DNA from: Anaeromyces robustus
Taxonomy: Eukaryota; Neocallimastigomycota; Neocallimastigomycetes; Neocallimastigales; Neocallimastigaceae
Length of the DNA: 52,038 nt
Direction of reading: 5' to 3'
NCBI GenBank assembly: GCA_002104895.1
Contig: MCFG01000441.1
Location: 1 to 52,038 of the forward strand
Below are positions 23,841 through 34,947 of this stretch, piece by piece. The notes below the pieces were generated by a model. The model was not told where the DNA came from, ran no database searches, and was given only the letters and a program-made list of their open reading frames with translations. Position numbers and translations under genes: made by a program. Position 1 is the first letter of the stretch; each line of letters starts with the position of its first letter.

Positions 23841-24234
23841 AACTCAATGTAAACAAACTTTACTGATTTATTTATTTAATATTTTATAAATAATATTTTT
23901 TATATATTTTTATTTATTTATTTTTTTTAGTTATGTTAATACATTAATTATATGAGTAATAATTATTAATTATTATGGATTTATTAGATATTGGATTTTT
24001 TTTATAACAAAAATTATGAAAAATAATAAAATGCAATAATGAAAATAGTATTGGTTAATGAATTTATTATAAATGAAGTATTTGAAAAAGAGAAAGGAAA
24101 AGAAAAAAGTTATATAATAATATTACACATATTATTTTTATTTTGTTTTAATATTAATAAATATTATTTAAATAAATTCTATAATTATTGTGTTATTAAT
24201 GATTATTATTAATTAAAATTATTTGAAAAAAAAA
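23841..24234. other. AT-rich intergenic DNA, no gene seen
   Basis: Simple AT-rich sequence; no frame or family recognised. Confidence 0.6.
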
Positions 24235-25410
24235 AAACATTGCGAATAGTATAACTGTATGATTTTTGTTTTTTTGTTATTTCTACCACTAATAAATAAT
24301 GAGTAAAAATAAAAAGAATAAAATTTTTAACAATTGAAAAATAGTTTACTTTTTTTTTAAAATTGTTTTTTAATTGTATTTGCGTTATTTAAATATTATT
24401 AAATATAGAATATAGTTGCATTTTATAATTTTTTTCATAAAGATAGAAAAATATAAATGATATATAAAATATATTAAATAATATATTTTATATGAAGGTA
24501 TTCTTTCTATAAATAACTTATGAATTAATAAGAAAGTATTTTGAATGGATTACGTTATTAAAAATAACGTAATGTAATGTTACATAACAACGTATCATTT
24601 CAAAAAAAAATTGTATTGATTATATGAAATAAAATAAATATTAATTATGATTTGTAATAAAATCTTTTATTATGGTAAATAAACTGGTATATAAATATTT
24701 ATTTATTGTTTGAATGGTATAAGAAACTTGTTTTATTTTTAATTTCGTTTTTATCTAAATAACATTTTTAATTTGTTATAATTGAAAATGAGTAATAAAT
24801 ATTTTGATAATAGAAATATTTATTACTCATTTTTTTTTTTCTTTTCTTAACTTATAATTAAAAGGATTACTTTTTACTTTTATGTAAAATAATATAATTT
24901 TACATAAAAGTAAAAGATATATTTATTTATTCATTTATTTATTTCTAATACAAATAAATGTGTTAACTTTTGTTTTGATATTTGCTGAATGATGGTTCAT
25001 ATTTTATAATTCTTTACGAATGAAAAAAAGTAAAAATATGAATATAGAAAGATATGAGTATCTTTCTAACTATTTATTAATTATTTTATTTTTAAAAGTT
25101 TGAAGTTTTTTAAAATATGTGTTTTTGTTTGAAAACATTGAAAATGAACAGATGAATTATTCATCTTTAAAATGTGTATAGTCTTTTTCTTTTTTTTTAT
25201 AAAGGATAGAAAATAATAAGGTATTGCTAATAGTTTTTGATCTTACAATAAAAGATCATCTATTAATTATTAATTGCTTTGAAATAGACGAAATGAAATA
25301 AATAATATATTTTATAAATATATTATTTCATTCATTATTATTATTAATTTTTTTTGATTAATTATTGAATTTGTTTTATAATATATTATTCATAATAATA
25401 TATTTTTATT
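24235..25410 (-). other. Diverged duplicate of scaffoldin 3' flank
   Basis: Read on the minus strand it aligns in order with 11070-12420 but with many indels. It is clearly less similar than the adjoining coding copy. Confidence 0.7.
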
Positions 25411-26393
25411 TTAAAACATAAAAACGTGAATTAAAATAGCAATAGCTATAGCAAAGAATGATAATTGATAACGTAATTCAATACCACTAACATTACATTT
25501 TTCTGGATTTTCTTCATTTTCTACACATTCTACATAACCTAATTGTTCCATAGAACAAATCTTAATGTCATCAGTGTCTTCATCTACCTTAACATAATTA
25601 TTAACACAAACAAGGTCAAACGTAGATTTAGTTTCTTCTACGTTGTAAGTACAGTTGGTGAAAATACCACTAACTGATTCTAAGTAGTTCTTTCCACGAC
25701 GACTAACAATAGCTGTAGAATTGTTATTCTTCTTCTTCATCTTCACCAATACGTCTAGTAAAACTACTGCCACTACTACTACCAATATCTTTAATAGCAG
25801 CACGGAAGATACCAGTAACGACAACAACCGTTTTACAATCAGTATCACTCTTACAACGAATTAAAACATTAGGAACACTGGATGGATAATAACCATCTCC
25901 TGTGGCTTCAGCTGCACATGTAACCACTTGACTATTTTGTACACAATTAATAATAGTTTTATTACTTTCACTAGAGTCTGCATTAGCATAGTAATTAACT
26001 GTTGGTGTAAATTCACTACATGTAGATGAACTAGAACAATAAATAAGTAAAGTACTAACATAGGTCAAATAATAACCAGTCTTAGCTTTGGCAGCACTAC
26101 ATCCTCCATTCTTAGTACAACTAATAATAGCATAAGAGGATTTATTAGAACCAGCATTAACATATTTAACTTTAGATTTAGATGGATAATAAGTACATGC
26201 TGTTGCGGATGTACATCTAATATATCCAGCACCCTCATGTCCAACATAATAGCCTACTTCAGCAGTAACGGTAGAACAATTATTACTTTGACATTGAATA
26301 AGACTATTAGTAGCTGAATCATAACCACTATTTTCAAAGTATGAGGCTACTTTTGGTTTAATACTGACACATTTACCATTACTAGCACATTGA
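25411..26393 (-). pseudogene. Truncated scaffoldin copy
   Basis: On the minus strand this matches gene positions 8525-9191 and then 10751-11069 of scaffoldin-like gene 1. A 1562-bp stretch is missing between two GAA-ending runs at the acidic GEDEEEE segment, giving an immediate in-frame TAA (25724). The last ~120 residues (NNSTAIVSRRGKNY to LIHVFMF) therefore lie in another frame. The aligned coding parts are nearly identical to gene 1: the six repeats are the same at protein level, and the tail differs by a Thr-to-Ile change. It has no start or signal of its own, because its 5' end joins a gypsy gag-protease at 26393/26394. It is not expected to make a functional scaffoldin. Confidence 0.85.
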
Positions 26394-27398
26394 CCAGAAT
26401 CAATTAATACTCTAGCTTTGTGTTCATTTACTTCGTTAGTACTAATATAGAATTCGATTACATTACTCTTTTCAACTTCCTTTTTTATTTCAGTCACCTT
26501 TGACTCATGTAATTTCGAAGAAGCTCCTGGCATTAGTCCCTTTTCTCTGAGAATCTTTTTGATTACCTTCATTTGTTTTGGTCTTTTTCGATTTGGACAG
26601 TTGAATTGTAAATTACCCTTCTGTTTACAGAGAAAACATACTCCATCTTTTCTTTCTTTTTCGAAAGATTTTTTACTTTCAAGATATGGACTTCTGAAAT
26701 TTGGGCGGTAGTTAAGACTTCTTTCCCCTCTCTTGATACGGTAGAAATCAACTTCCATAGGGTCGTTACCATGTTGGTAGTAGTCTTCCAATCTCTCGTT
26801 TCTCTTGACTAGGTTTTCAACTGTGACTACTGTCCTATACAATCTTTCGAGAGAGTTTGGATTGGGGTTAACAATTGCAATTTTCTCTCTCAACTGTTGT
26901 TTTAGTCCCCTAATAAACATGTGGATCTTGGCGCTCTCATTAAAGTCAGAACTCTGACTTATTCTTTGAAATTCGGTTATGTACTCAAATACATGACCAT
27001 AACGCCTTTGTCTTAAGTTGCAAAGTTTTTCATTTGCAACCACCCCTTCGGTAGTGTAATCACCGAAGTTCGACTTTAATTCTCTTATAAATGCATCGTA
27101 ATTATTTAAGAGTGGACTATTGTTCCTTCGTAAAATTGATGCCCACTCTAAAGATCGTCCAAGTATATACGACATTTAAAAACCTTACTTTTGTGTCGTC
27201 ATGCAAAAATCTTTCTGGATTGGATTCCATGGCTTGCTCAGCGCGGGTTAGGAATCCATCCAGTTCTTCTCGTTTTCCGGTGAATAAAGGTGGTTCATTC
27301 ACCATTTTTATGTGTTGGTTATTGTTATCGCCCATCGTTTGATTTTCGTTTAAAGATAGGTTCTGAAGAGCGTTGTTTATTATCAATAATTCTGACAC
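26394..27398 (-). pseudogene. Ty3/gypsy gag and protease start, frameshifted
   Basis: On the minus strand the first frame starts at 27398 (MSELLIINNALQ) and shifts at about 27176-27180, where a run TTTTTAAATG seems to carry one extra base. The second frame (from 27175, MSYILGRSLEW) has the gag core, then the zinc knuckle CFLCKQKGNLQFNC near 26610, whose usual His is Asn. It then reaches the aspartic protease start RVLIDSG at 26394-26415. There the element stops and scaffoldin repeat coding continues in frame for 222 residues. The rest of pol (RT, RNase H, integrase) is absent. Gag packages element RNA in working copies; this one is broken. Confidence 0.8.
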
Positions 27399-27684
27399 TT
27401 TGGAACTTATAATTTGTTTAAGTATTCACGAAATATTCTTCGATTTAGATTTTTTTTTTTTTTTTATTAAATTATATTTTTTAGTGAAAGTCGACCAGGA
27501 CACTATCCCGATTGCAATGGGTGTCGGTCGAGTTTCTGATATAAAATAATAAAAATTTTTTTTTTTTTTTTAATTAGGTCCCCTAAATTGGTAACTTCTA
27601 AACTGATAGCCTCTAATCTGGTAGTGTCTAAACTAGTGTCTAAACTGGTAGCTTCTAATCTGGCGGTTGTTGTAACGTATTTAC
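27399..27684 (-). other. Leader of the gypsy element with 15-bp repeats
   Basis: This non-coding stretch upstream of the gag start has two poly-T tracts and a short GC-richer block (27488-27538, with GTCGACCAGGACAC). At 27586-27668 about six 15-bp units of the CCAGATTAGAAGCTA / CCAGTTTAGACACTA type are found on the minus strand. The LTR end of this element is not resolved. Confidence 0.5.
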
Positions 27685-28312
27685 TGTAAAAGATTGATGA
27701 AAATAGATTACAACAACAAATAAGAAACACTAACACAAAAATTAAAAAAATACATTAATAAAAATTTGTTTTATTAAAATATATGTTTTATTAATTTTTT
27801 TTAAGAATTAAAAAATATATATTAATAACAATTACATTTTTTCCAAATTACATAAAATTTTCTTGACTATTTAGATTTTTATTAATTATAATATAATATA
27901 TTTTCCCTATTTATTTATAATATATTTCTATATAAAACTATCCTAATAAATTTTATTTATTAATAAAATATAAACTATAACTAAATTTAGTAAACTAAAA
28001 TTGCTAATTAAAACTAAATACTATTTTATTTGAATTTATTCTATTTATTATTTATTTATTATTTTAATATTAATACTATATTTATTATATATTTTGAATT
28101 TAAAAACAATGGAAAATTTCATAAATTAAAAGTGAAAAAAGTAATATTTCACAAAATAAATTAATAATTTATTTTGTTTTGAACTTTATTTAATTGATTT
28201 AAATTATTGTTTCACAATAATTTTACAGAAATATTTCATGTAATTCAGTTACTTGCAAAGTGGCTGAATTTACAATTAAAGATATTATAATGTGGCGCAT
28301 AATATCTTTACA
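27685..28312. mobile_element. LTR, family A copy 2
   Basis: Begins TGTAAAAGATTGATGAAAA and ends ATAATATCTTTACA, the TG...CA ends of an LTR, and aligns over its whole length with the solo LTR at 39641-40277. The flanks (TTTAC and GTTCC) do not match. Its position after the copia RNase H remnant fits a 3' LTR of that minus-strand element, though no matching 5' LTR is seen. An 11-bp stem AAAGATATTAT/ATAATATCTTT encloses AATGTGGCGC near the end. Confidence 0.7.
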
Positions 28313-28377
28313 GTTCCAGTGTATGTTATTTTATAATTTTTAGTTGAATTTAAATATTTAAATATATTTATTACCTT

Positions 28378-29956
28378 ATACCAGTCGGAAATAGTAGGAT
28401 TTTCTGCAGTACGAGAAGCTTTGCTAACAGCAAAAGAAATATCGGGGCAACTACATTTTGCTAAATATGGTGTTTTTGTTTTACGAGTATTATTGCGTTG
28501 ATGACATGATTATCACGAGAAAAACAAATGAGATTGAAAAAACAATTAAAATGATAAAAAATAATTTTAAAATATCAAATTGTTAAGAAATTAATTATTT
28601 ACTAGGAATAAAAGTTGAGAAAAGGGGATATAATTATCCTATTTCTCAAACAAACTATATTGAAAATATATTATTAAAATTTAAAATCATATACCTACGA
28701 GACAGTTAGTATTTCCATTTCGAGTTCTTTTAAATATGCAAGGCTCAGAGATTAATTGTTCGAAATCATTGTTCTTTAGGAATGAAGTAATGGTATAATT
28801 CCATTGACGGCCTGATTGCTTTAAGCCGTACAAAGCTTTATTTAGTTTCCAAAAACCTTTACCGTAGTTTTTGTCACCCTGCGGAATTGTTACATATATG
28901 TTCTTGTCTAATTTTGCATTAAGATAGACGGCTTTAATGTCTAATTGGAATATCTGCCAGTGAAGACGTGTTGCTAAAGAAATGATTAAGTTTGATACTA
29001 TCAATACTAAGAATACGGGAGAACGTTAATTCATAGTCAATTCCTCTGATTTGACTATATCCTTTAGCGACTAATCTTGCTTTAAATTTAATTATATTGT
29101 TATTGCTATCACGTTTTATTGTAAAGATCTATTTAGTTTTAATTGGTTTTTTATTATTGAGTAATTCCGTAACTATAGTCATGATGTTGTTATTATATAA
29201 ATTTTCCAATTCTGCTTTCATAGCTTCAATCCATTTTTTTTTATATTAGTGATAACATCATAAAATGTAAGAGGGGCATCCAAACTTATATTTGCTATTT
29301 CAACGTTGGGTTCAAAAGTAGCAATTCTTTTTGTCCTACCATTTTCAATTATGCTTCTAGATCTTTTTTAGGCAAGTTATTGATTATTTCATTTACTCTA
29401 ATTTTCTTGTTATTCTTATCTTCGTTATTTTCTTCCAATTTTCTTTTGACAATACTATTAAAATATTCTTGATTTGTTCTTTTCTTCTTATTATAATAAA
29501 TTGAATCAAAGCTATGTCTTCTTAACTTTTTATTTTTAACTTCTATAATTTTTGGATTAAAACAATATTCATTTTCTGGAGAAATTTTGAAGGTTTTTAA
29601 ATTTTCAATTAAATCTTCTATAGTAAAACTAAGTTCGGGATCATTCTTTTGAATTTTATCGTGACTTTTATTTTCCGTAGTAACTTTTTATTCGTAGTGA
29701 CAGAATAATTGTTTTGTATATTTTCACTTGTTGTGACTTCATATATTTTTCGTATATTATTATTATTATTTTTATTTTGGGAAATGTTTGGTTGAGTACC
29801 ATCTTTAATTTCAGTACTGGATTCTATTTCTTATTCAGGTGTTGAATTATTTTTGTTATCGGATGTAGTTGTTTGCTCATTTACTGAAGTATCGTAAAGT
29901 TTATTACTTGTGAGCGTGTCATTATTATTAATGGTGGATGTTTTACATTCATCATC
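28378..29956 (-). pseudogene. Ty1/copia pol remnant: RT and RNase H
   Basis: On the minus strand a linker region (from 29956) leads to RT. The best open part, 29004-28687, reads FQLDIKAVYLNAKLD, WKLNKALYGLKQSGRQW and CIFKRTRNGN. RT similarity extends upstream through stops to about 29250 (KWIFTIKR- and FKARLVAKGY-like pieces). The next RT block, with the catalytic VDDMIITRK and INYLLGIKVEK, lies on the plus strand at 28494-28686. A minus-strand block with PDISFAVSKASRTAENPTIS (RNase H entry) follows at 28500-28378. So a ~190-bp piece has flipped in place. Frameshifts, stops and the inversion make it non-functional. Confidence 0.8.
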
Positions 29957-31051
29957 TGTAAAGATATTTAACGCCACAGCGTAAAATTCTTAAATGTAAT
30001 TTAAGCCACTATACGTAGTGATTAAAATTACATAAAATAATTCTGTAAAATTATTGTTTCACAATAATTTAAATCAATTAAATAAAGTTCGAAACAAAAT
30101 AATTATTAAATTTTAATTTTTAATTTATAAAATTTTTCATTGTTTTTAAATTTAAATTATATAATAAATATTTATTAATATTAGAATAATAAATAAATAA
30201 TAAATAAACTCAATTGAAATTATTTAGTCTTAGTTTTAATAGTTAATTTAAAATTTCTATTTTTAGAAATAATAAATAAATTTAATAAATTATAAAGTTT
30301 AGTTAGTTAGATAGTCCGTAAATAAATAGAAATTAAATATAAATAAATTAATATAATATATAATAAATATAATTATGAAAAAATATAAAAATACTTCAAA
30401 ATTTCTTAAATTTTGAAAGGTGTAATAGAATTCATCCTATTATAGTTTTATTTTTTTATTTTATTTTATTATTAATATTTTATATATATACTTAGTAATA
30501 AATTTTTATTAATTAGTTAGTTAAAAAATTTAAGTCACATGTAAAAATTTAGATAGTTCGAGAATAATCTAGATATTATAAAATTTATTCGGTTAAATTA
30601 TTTACTGAATTTACGGAATAATTTAAGTTAAATTTTAAAATTGATTGGATTATTAAATTTATTCTATTGTATTCTATTAAAAAAAAAATTAGTATAAATA
30701 AGAATGATTTTCTCTGTAAAAGTGAAAATCACTAAGTTGTTATTTTAATAAAAAATTAAAATTAAATAAAATTTAATTAATAAACACACCAACCCTTGGA
30801 CTTGGTGTTACAACAAAATTAGAATAAAATAAAAAATAAATAATAAAATTAAATATATATATTAATTAGTATTACAGTGTTGTAACAATCCGTTACAAAA
30901 GGTGTAATTGTTATTAAATTTAAATATAAAATTTTAATTATTTAAATATTAATAAAAAATTATTATAATAAAACAAATTTTTATTTCGTTATTTTATTTT
31001 TTTATTTTAGTGTTTGTGTTATTGTAATCTATTTCTTATCAATCTTTTACA
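29957..31051 (-). mobile_element. LTR, family A copy 3, interrupted
   Basis: On the minus strand it starts TGTAAAAGATTGATAAG at 31051 and ends TTAAATATCTTTACA at 29957. Without the nested LTR (30421-30897 plus one AAAGG) it would be 613 bp, similar to copies 1 and 2. Flanking pentamers on the minus strand are GATAA and GATGA, a target duplication with one mismatch. It therefore looks like a solo LTR inserted into the copia pol. Confidence 0.75.
30421..30897. mobile_element. Nested solo LTR, family B copy 1
   Basis: Begins TGTAATAGAATTCATCC and ends AATCCGTTACA. It is flanked by perfect AAAGG pentamers (30416-30420, 30898-30902). Removing it and one pentamer restores the family A sequence seen at 39641-40277 (TTTTGAAAGGTGTAATTGTT in reverse). 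The inverse-orientation copy is at 35344-35777. Confidence 0.85.
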
Positions 31052-31229
31052 TTATCTATATCGTTGGAAAACTATCAGCAGATGGTAGTCTGAAATCAAT
31101 TCCAAGATTTCTTCTACAAGGTTAAGTTTGATGGTAGATTCTCTTCGAATAAAGTTTCTCGGACAAGGTGTAGTTTAAAGTCTTCATAATCCATTATATG
31201 TAGCAGTCATACCTAAAATACATTAATGT

Positions 31230-31785
31230 AAGTGATTTAGTACGTTTTACGTAACTTTAAAAACCTTATTTTATTAACGTATTTTAGCTTAGTTTTATTT
31301 TTTTATATATCTCATATAATAATAATTTTTTAATAATTCATGTATTACTTTTGATTGTATGCGTTTAGCATTATTTTCTTTAGTATATATAGGTTTATTA
31401 TTATTTATTATTATATTATTTATCTCATTTTATTAAAAATTTTTACCGTGTTACATTTCTCAGAGTTTCACAATGAAAATTTTTTGATATTATTATCATT
31501 TTATTTTATTGTGCAACATTTCCAGTTCTCAATAAAATTTTTTGATTATTTTATCATAAATTTTTGTTGTACTACTCTTAAGATTGTTTCACAAGAAAAA
31601 TTTTTCTGATTCATATTTATATATATATCTTGCATGGATATACTTTGTTTTTCATAAATTTTTTCTATATATATAGTTTTATATATATAGTTTTTTTACT
31701 CTATTTTCATCTTTTTTCTCTTTTACTTTATTTTTAACGCATACAATTCCAAATAATTAATAAATTCATCATTAAAATCCTAAAG
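31230..31785 (+). repeat. Palindromic element family M, copy
   Basis: Longest copy in the window. From the left edge TTTAAAAACCTTATTTTATT it runs through TATCTCATATAATAATA to a core CTCAATAAAATTTTTTGATT / AAATTTTTGTTGTACTACTC. Its right edge contains GCATACAATTCCAAAT, also present at 33800-33820. No ORF. It resembles a miniature inverted-repeat type element. Confidence 0.5.
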
Positions 31786-32400
31786 CTAAGAAAACACCTT
31801 TTTTGCTGTTGTTAAATTTTCTTTGTAATGGGCTATACATCCAAACGTTTTTACGTATTTCAAATTAACTTTCTTTTTAAAAAATATTTCATTAGGAATA
31901 CCATTTCCAATTCCTTTATGGGGATTAATGTTGTATAAAAAATTTCCATAATTGACAGCGTAATCCCAGAATCTAGTATCTAATCTGCTAGAGGCTAACA
32001 TGGTTTTTGCACAATTGACAAGAGTTTGATTGAACCTTTCAGCCTTTCCATTGATTTTGGGAGTAGACTTTACTGATACCATTTTTTGAACAGAAATTTA
32101 TGATCTTTTTTTTTTAAATTCCTTTCCATTATCCTGTTTTAAAATATTTTATTTTAAGATCATATTTATTAGTAATAATTTTAAAAAATTTTAAAAAATT
32201 CAATAACAGTTTTTGAAACTTCCTTTTTATCTTTCAATAAGAATACTCATGATTTTCTGGAATATTCGTCAAAGTTAGAATGAATCTTTTACCAGTACTC
32301 GAGGTTAAGTTCATTGGTCCTTTTGGAAAATTTCAGAGAAGAAAAAATCACCATGAGTTGTGCCAACAACTCTCCCTGCGTTTTCGAAGGTTATTTCATG
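31786..32400 (-). pseudogene. Ty1/copia integrase remnant
   Basis: The minus-strand frame 32082-31786 reads STPKINGKAERFNQTLVNCA and FWDYAVNYGNFLYNINP, the typical copia integrase core end. Upstream, broken by stops, GPMNLTSSTGKRFILTLTN (near 32310-32260) matches the start of the core domain. It is probably part of the same element as the RT remnant at 28378-29956, separated from it by inserted elements. Confidence 0.7.
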
Positions 32401-32559
32401 GGAAGATTAATGGCTACTGGATAAAGTCCTTTATTCAAAAAACATTAACAAGAACTTGATCAGTAGTATAAAAATAACAAAAAATTGGTATATATTCAAA
32501 TATCAAAAAGATCAACAATAAAACTTACTTAAATTTAACCAATAAAATTAATACTATCA

Positions 32560-32735
32560 TTGCCCAAATTATACCAAACAGTTAAAACATAGCCATAATA
32601 AAATTTACTAGTTTAAATCCCAATATTAACTCCATAGAAATTAACTACAATCTAAAGACCACCGATAAAGAACTTCTGGCTGTTAAAGTTTCTTTTTCTA
32701 CTTAGTGTCACTTTCTATTAGGTGCAAAATAAAAA
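32560..32735 (+). pseudogene. Ty3/gypsy RNase H fragment
   Basis: A plus-strand frame reads EINYNLKTTDKELLAVKVS then CHFLLGAK with one internal stop. This is the conserved TDKELLAV region of gypsy RNase H. Nothing else of the element is recognised next to it. Confidence 0.5.
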
Positions 32736-32846
32736 AAAGTTTTATATATATTTAATATTTAATAAATGATAACATTTTATTTATATAGAAATTTTAATAT
32801 TTTATCTAAAAAAAAAAGATGTTATTGGTATTAAAAGAAAAAAATA

Positions 32847-33299
32847 AAATCATCCTGCATATTTTATTGCTTTATTGTTTTTTTATGTAATTTAAATTCA
32901 GTAATTTCAACTTTGGATAAAAATTTGGCAATAAAAAATATTGATAGTGATAAACCAGGGATATTATTTAGAAATAGCATAAAAGTCTCTAGTGATTGCA
33001 GATATAATCCAGCATATGAAAGTAATTTTGCAGAGTATTAGGATAATGACGTTTACAAAAGAATAAGAATAATGTCTGAAGCTTGTCCAATAAATGACAG
33101 AACAAAAATTATTTATGCTAATTATTGCGATAAAAGTAAATGGAAAAGAATGGATAATATGTTAGCCAAGGTTTATAAAAATGAAATCAAAGTTGATATA
33201 ATACACAAAGACTACAAATTAATATTGACATTCCTTACTAATGGAGATGAATGTACCACACAAGTAGAAATCATTAAAGGGAATAGTTATCAAGTTTAA
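32847..33299 (+). pseudogene. Broken small secreted protein, unknown
   Basis: I do not recognise this family. One frame runs from about 32847 to the TAA at 33297-33299. It has a hydrophobic, signal-like start (CIFYCFIVFLCNLNSVIS) but no in-frame ATG, then a Cys-containing body (SSDCRYNPAYESNFAEY). A single in-frame TAG follows near 33039, and the frame then continues as DNDVYKRIR and 75 residues from ATG 33072, with Cys-containing MSEACPINDR and NGDECTTQVEI. Base composition is richer than the surroundings, which supports former coding. It may be a decayed secreted protein, or a gene in which the ATG 33072 frame is only a fragment. Confidence 0.4.
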
Positions 33300-33479
33300 G
33301 AAATAAATAAATAATAAAATATAATAAAATAAAAATATAAAATGTATAGAATATTTTAATATATATATATTAAAAATTATATATCAAATTATTGAATAGT
33401 TTACAATATGTAAATAAATAAATATGTAAATTGGTAAATAAATAGATATACAAATAAATTAAACCAACAAACAAAATAT

Positions 33480-33850
33480 TATTTTTTAATTGTTTTTTTT
33501 ATAATAATATATTATATTACTTTTACTTTCTAATTTTTCTTTTCATAATAATTATTAGAGTTACACAACGAAATTTTTTGATATTATCAAAAAATTATTA
33601 TTATCAAAAAATTTCGTTTTATTTTATTGTATAACCTTTTTGAGTTTAACAATGAAATTTTTTGATTATTTTATTATAAAATTTTGTTGTACTACTCTTA
33701 TGATAAATTCACAGTTAAAAATTTTCTAATTATTATATATATGCAATAGTTTTTTACACTTTTTTACTTATTTTCTCCTTTTTTTTATTATAATTTTTAA
33801 TTCATACAATTCCAAATTTAATAAAATAATTATTAAAAAACCTAATCCTG
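33480..33850 (+). repeat. Palindromic element family M, copy
   Basis: Contains ACACAACGAAATTTTTTGA and AAAATTTCGTTTTATTTTAT arms, a second core TAACAATGAAATTTTTTGAT / AAAATTTTGTTGTACTACTC, and the shared right edge CATACAATTCCAAATT. Confidence 0.5.
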
Positions 33851-33899
33851 AATATCACGTGAATTTTAACATTATATTTAAGTAAATAATTTTTAGAAA

Positions 33900-34947
33900 A
33901 ATATTCTAAAAATTGTAGAAAATTATTATAATTTTTTTTTGGCAAATACTTTTTATTTTAATATAAATATCAAATATATATTTAGGGTTTATAAACGGTA
34001 AGTTCGAAATAGCTTTATAATAACTATATATCATTATTATTCTTCATTAAAACATAATATATTTTTTTGTTTTTCTAATGATCTTTTGTAATGCCAAACA
34101 CAATATTTAATATTTATTTCGGGAAAAACTTTTTTTGCGGTATTAGATATACTTTGTTCAAAATCACAATGTAAATTAATTGGAGTAATTAATGTATTAC
34201 TCCTAAATTTATTTGCATTTTTTTTTATTTCTTCAAATAATGCTTCATATGTTGCTTGTTTTTTATTTTTTAATATAGAAATGGAAGTAGTGTAAAACAT
34301 ATTAAATTGTTCAACATAAGTTCTTGTTATAAATAACTGATAACTAAATTTCGGTGCAACATAAAATGTACCATCGGCGAATATATTTTCATGATAATTC
34401 GAAAATAAATATGCTTGGAATGGTGATTGAAAAATTATTAGATCTGAATTTTTAAATGTCATAAAATTTTTCATTTCTTTTTTTTGTTTTATAATATTCT
34501 GATTCAATGGGAATATCATCGAAATTTTTTATGTCTGGAGGTAATTCTTTATTTATATTTCTTATTATTTGAGATTTAATTGTACTATATTCACATATAA
34601 GTCCCATTTCTTGAGAAACGTTATTATATATATGTTTAGGTTTTATATCCAAAAAAATAGAATTTTTCCTAATTTCTTCCTTAATTTTATGTTTTGTTAC
34701 TGATATAGATACATCAATTTCTTTTTCGAGATGGTTATGTAAACTTTCATATTTTAAAATCTCCTTTTTTATCATTTAAAATAATTAAAGATTTACATTT
34801 ATTTAAAGTCTTATATTCAGTGCATCTATAAATTTTTGATTTATCTTTCCTTTTATATAAAAAATTAAATTTGTATTTTTTATTAATAATAATTTGTTCA
34901 TTTCCTCTATTTGTTTCACTTATTTCAATTTCTATATTGTCCTCCAT
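33900..34947 (-). pseudogene. MULE-type transposase, broken copy 1
   Basis: Read on the minus strand over three frames. 34947-34747 holds an FLYWCH-like zinc finger (NFLYKRKDKSKIYRC, KC, then HNH in the next frame). 34775-34452 is a linker. 34519-34037 is the transposase core, with FADGTFYVAPK (first catalytic Asp), HCDFEQSISNTAKKVFP (second Asp region) and the CX2H motif in YCVWHYKRS. A later fragment, AISNLPFINPKYIFDI, is readable to about 33950. MULE transposases cut and paste DNA through a DDE site. Two frameshifts make this copy non-functional, but it is the best preserved of three. Confidence 0.8.

Noticed and set aside
27091-27342. 83-residue plus-strand frame
   Set aside because: It is antisense to the well-supported gypsy gag frame and has no similarity of its own.
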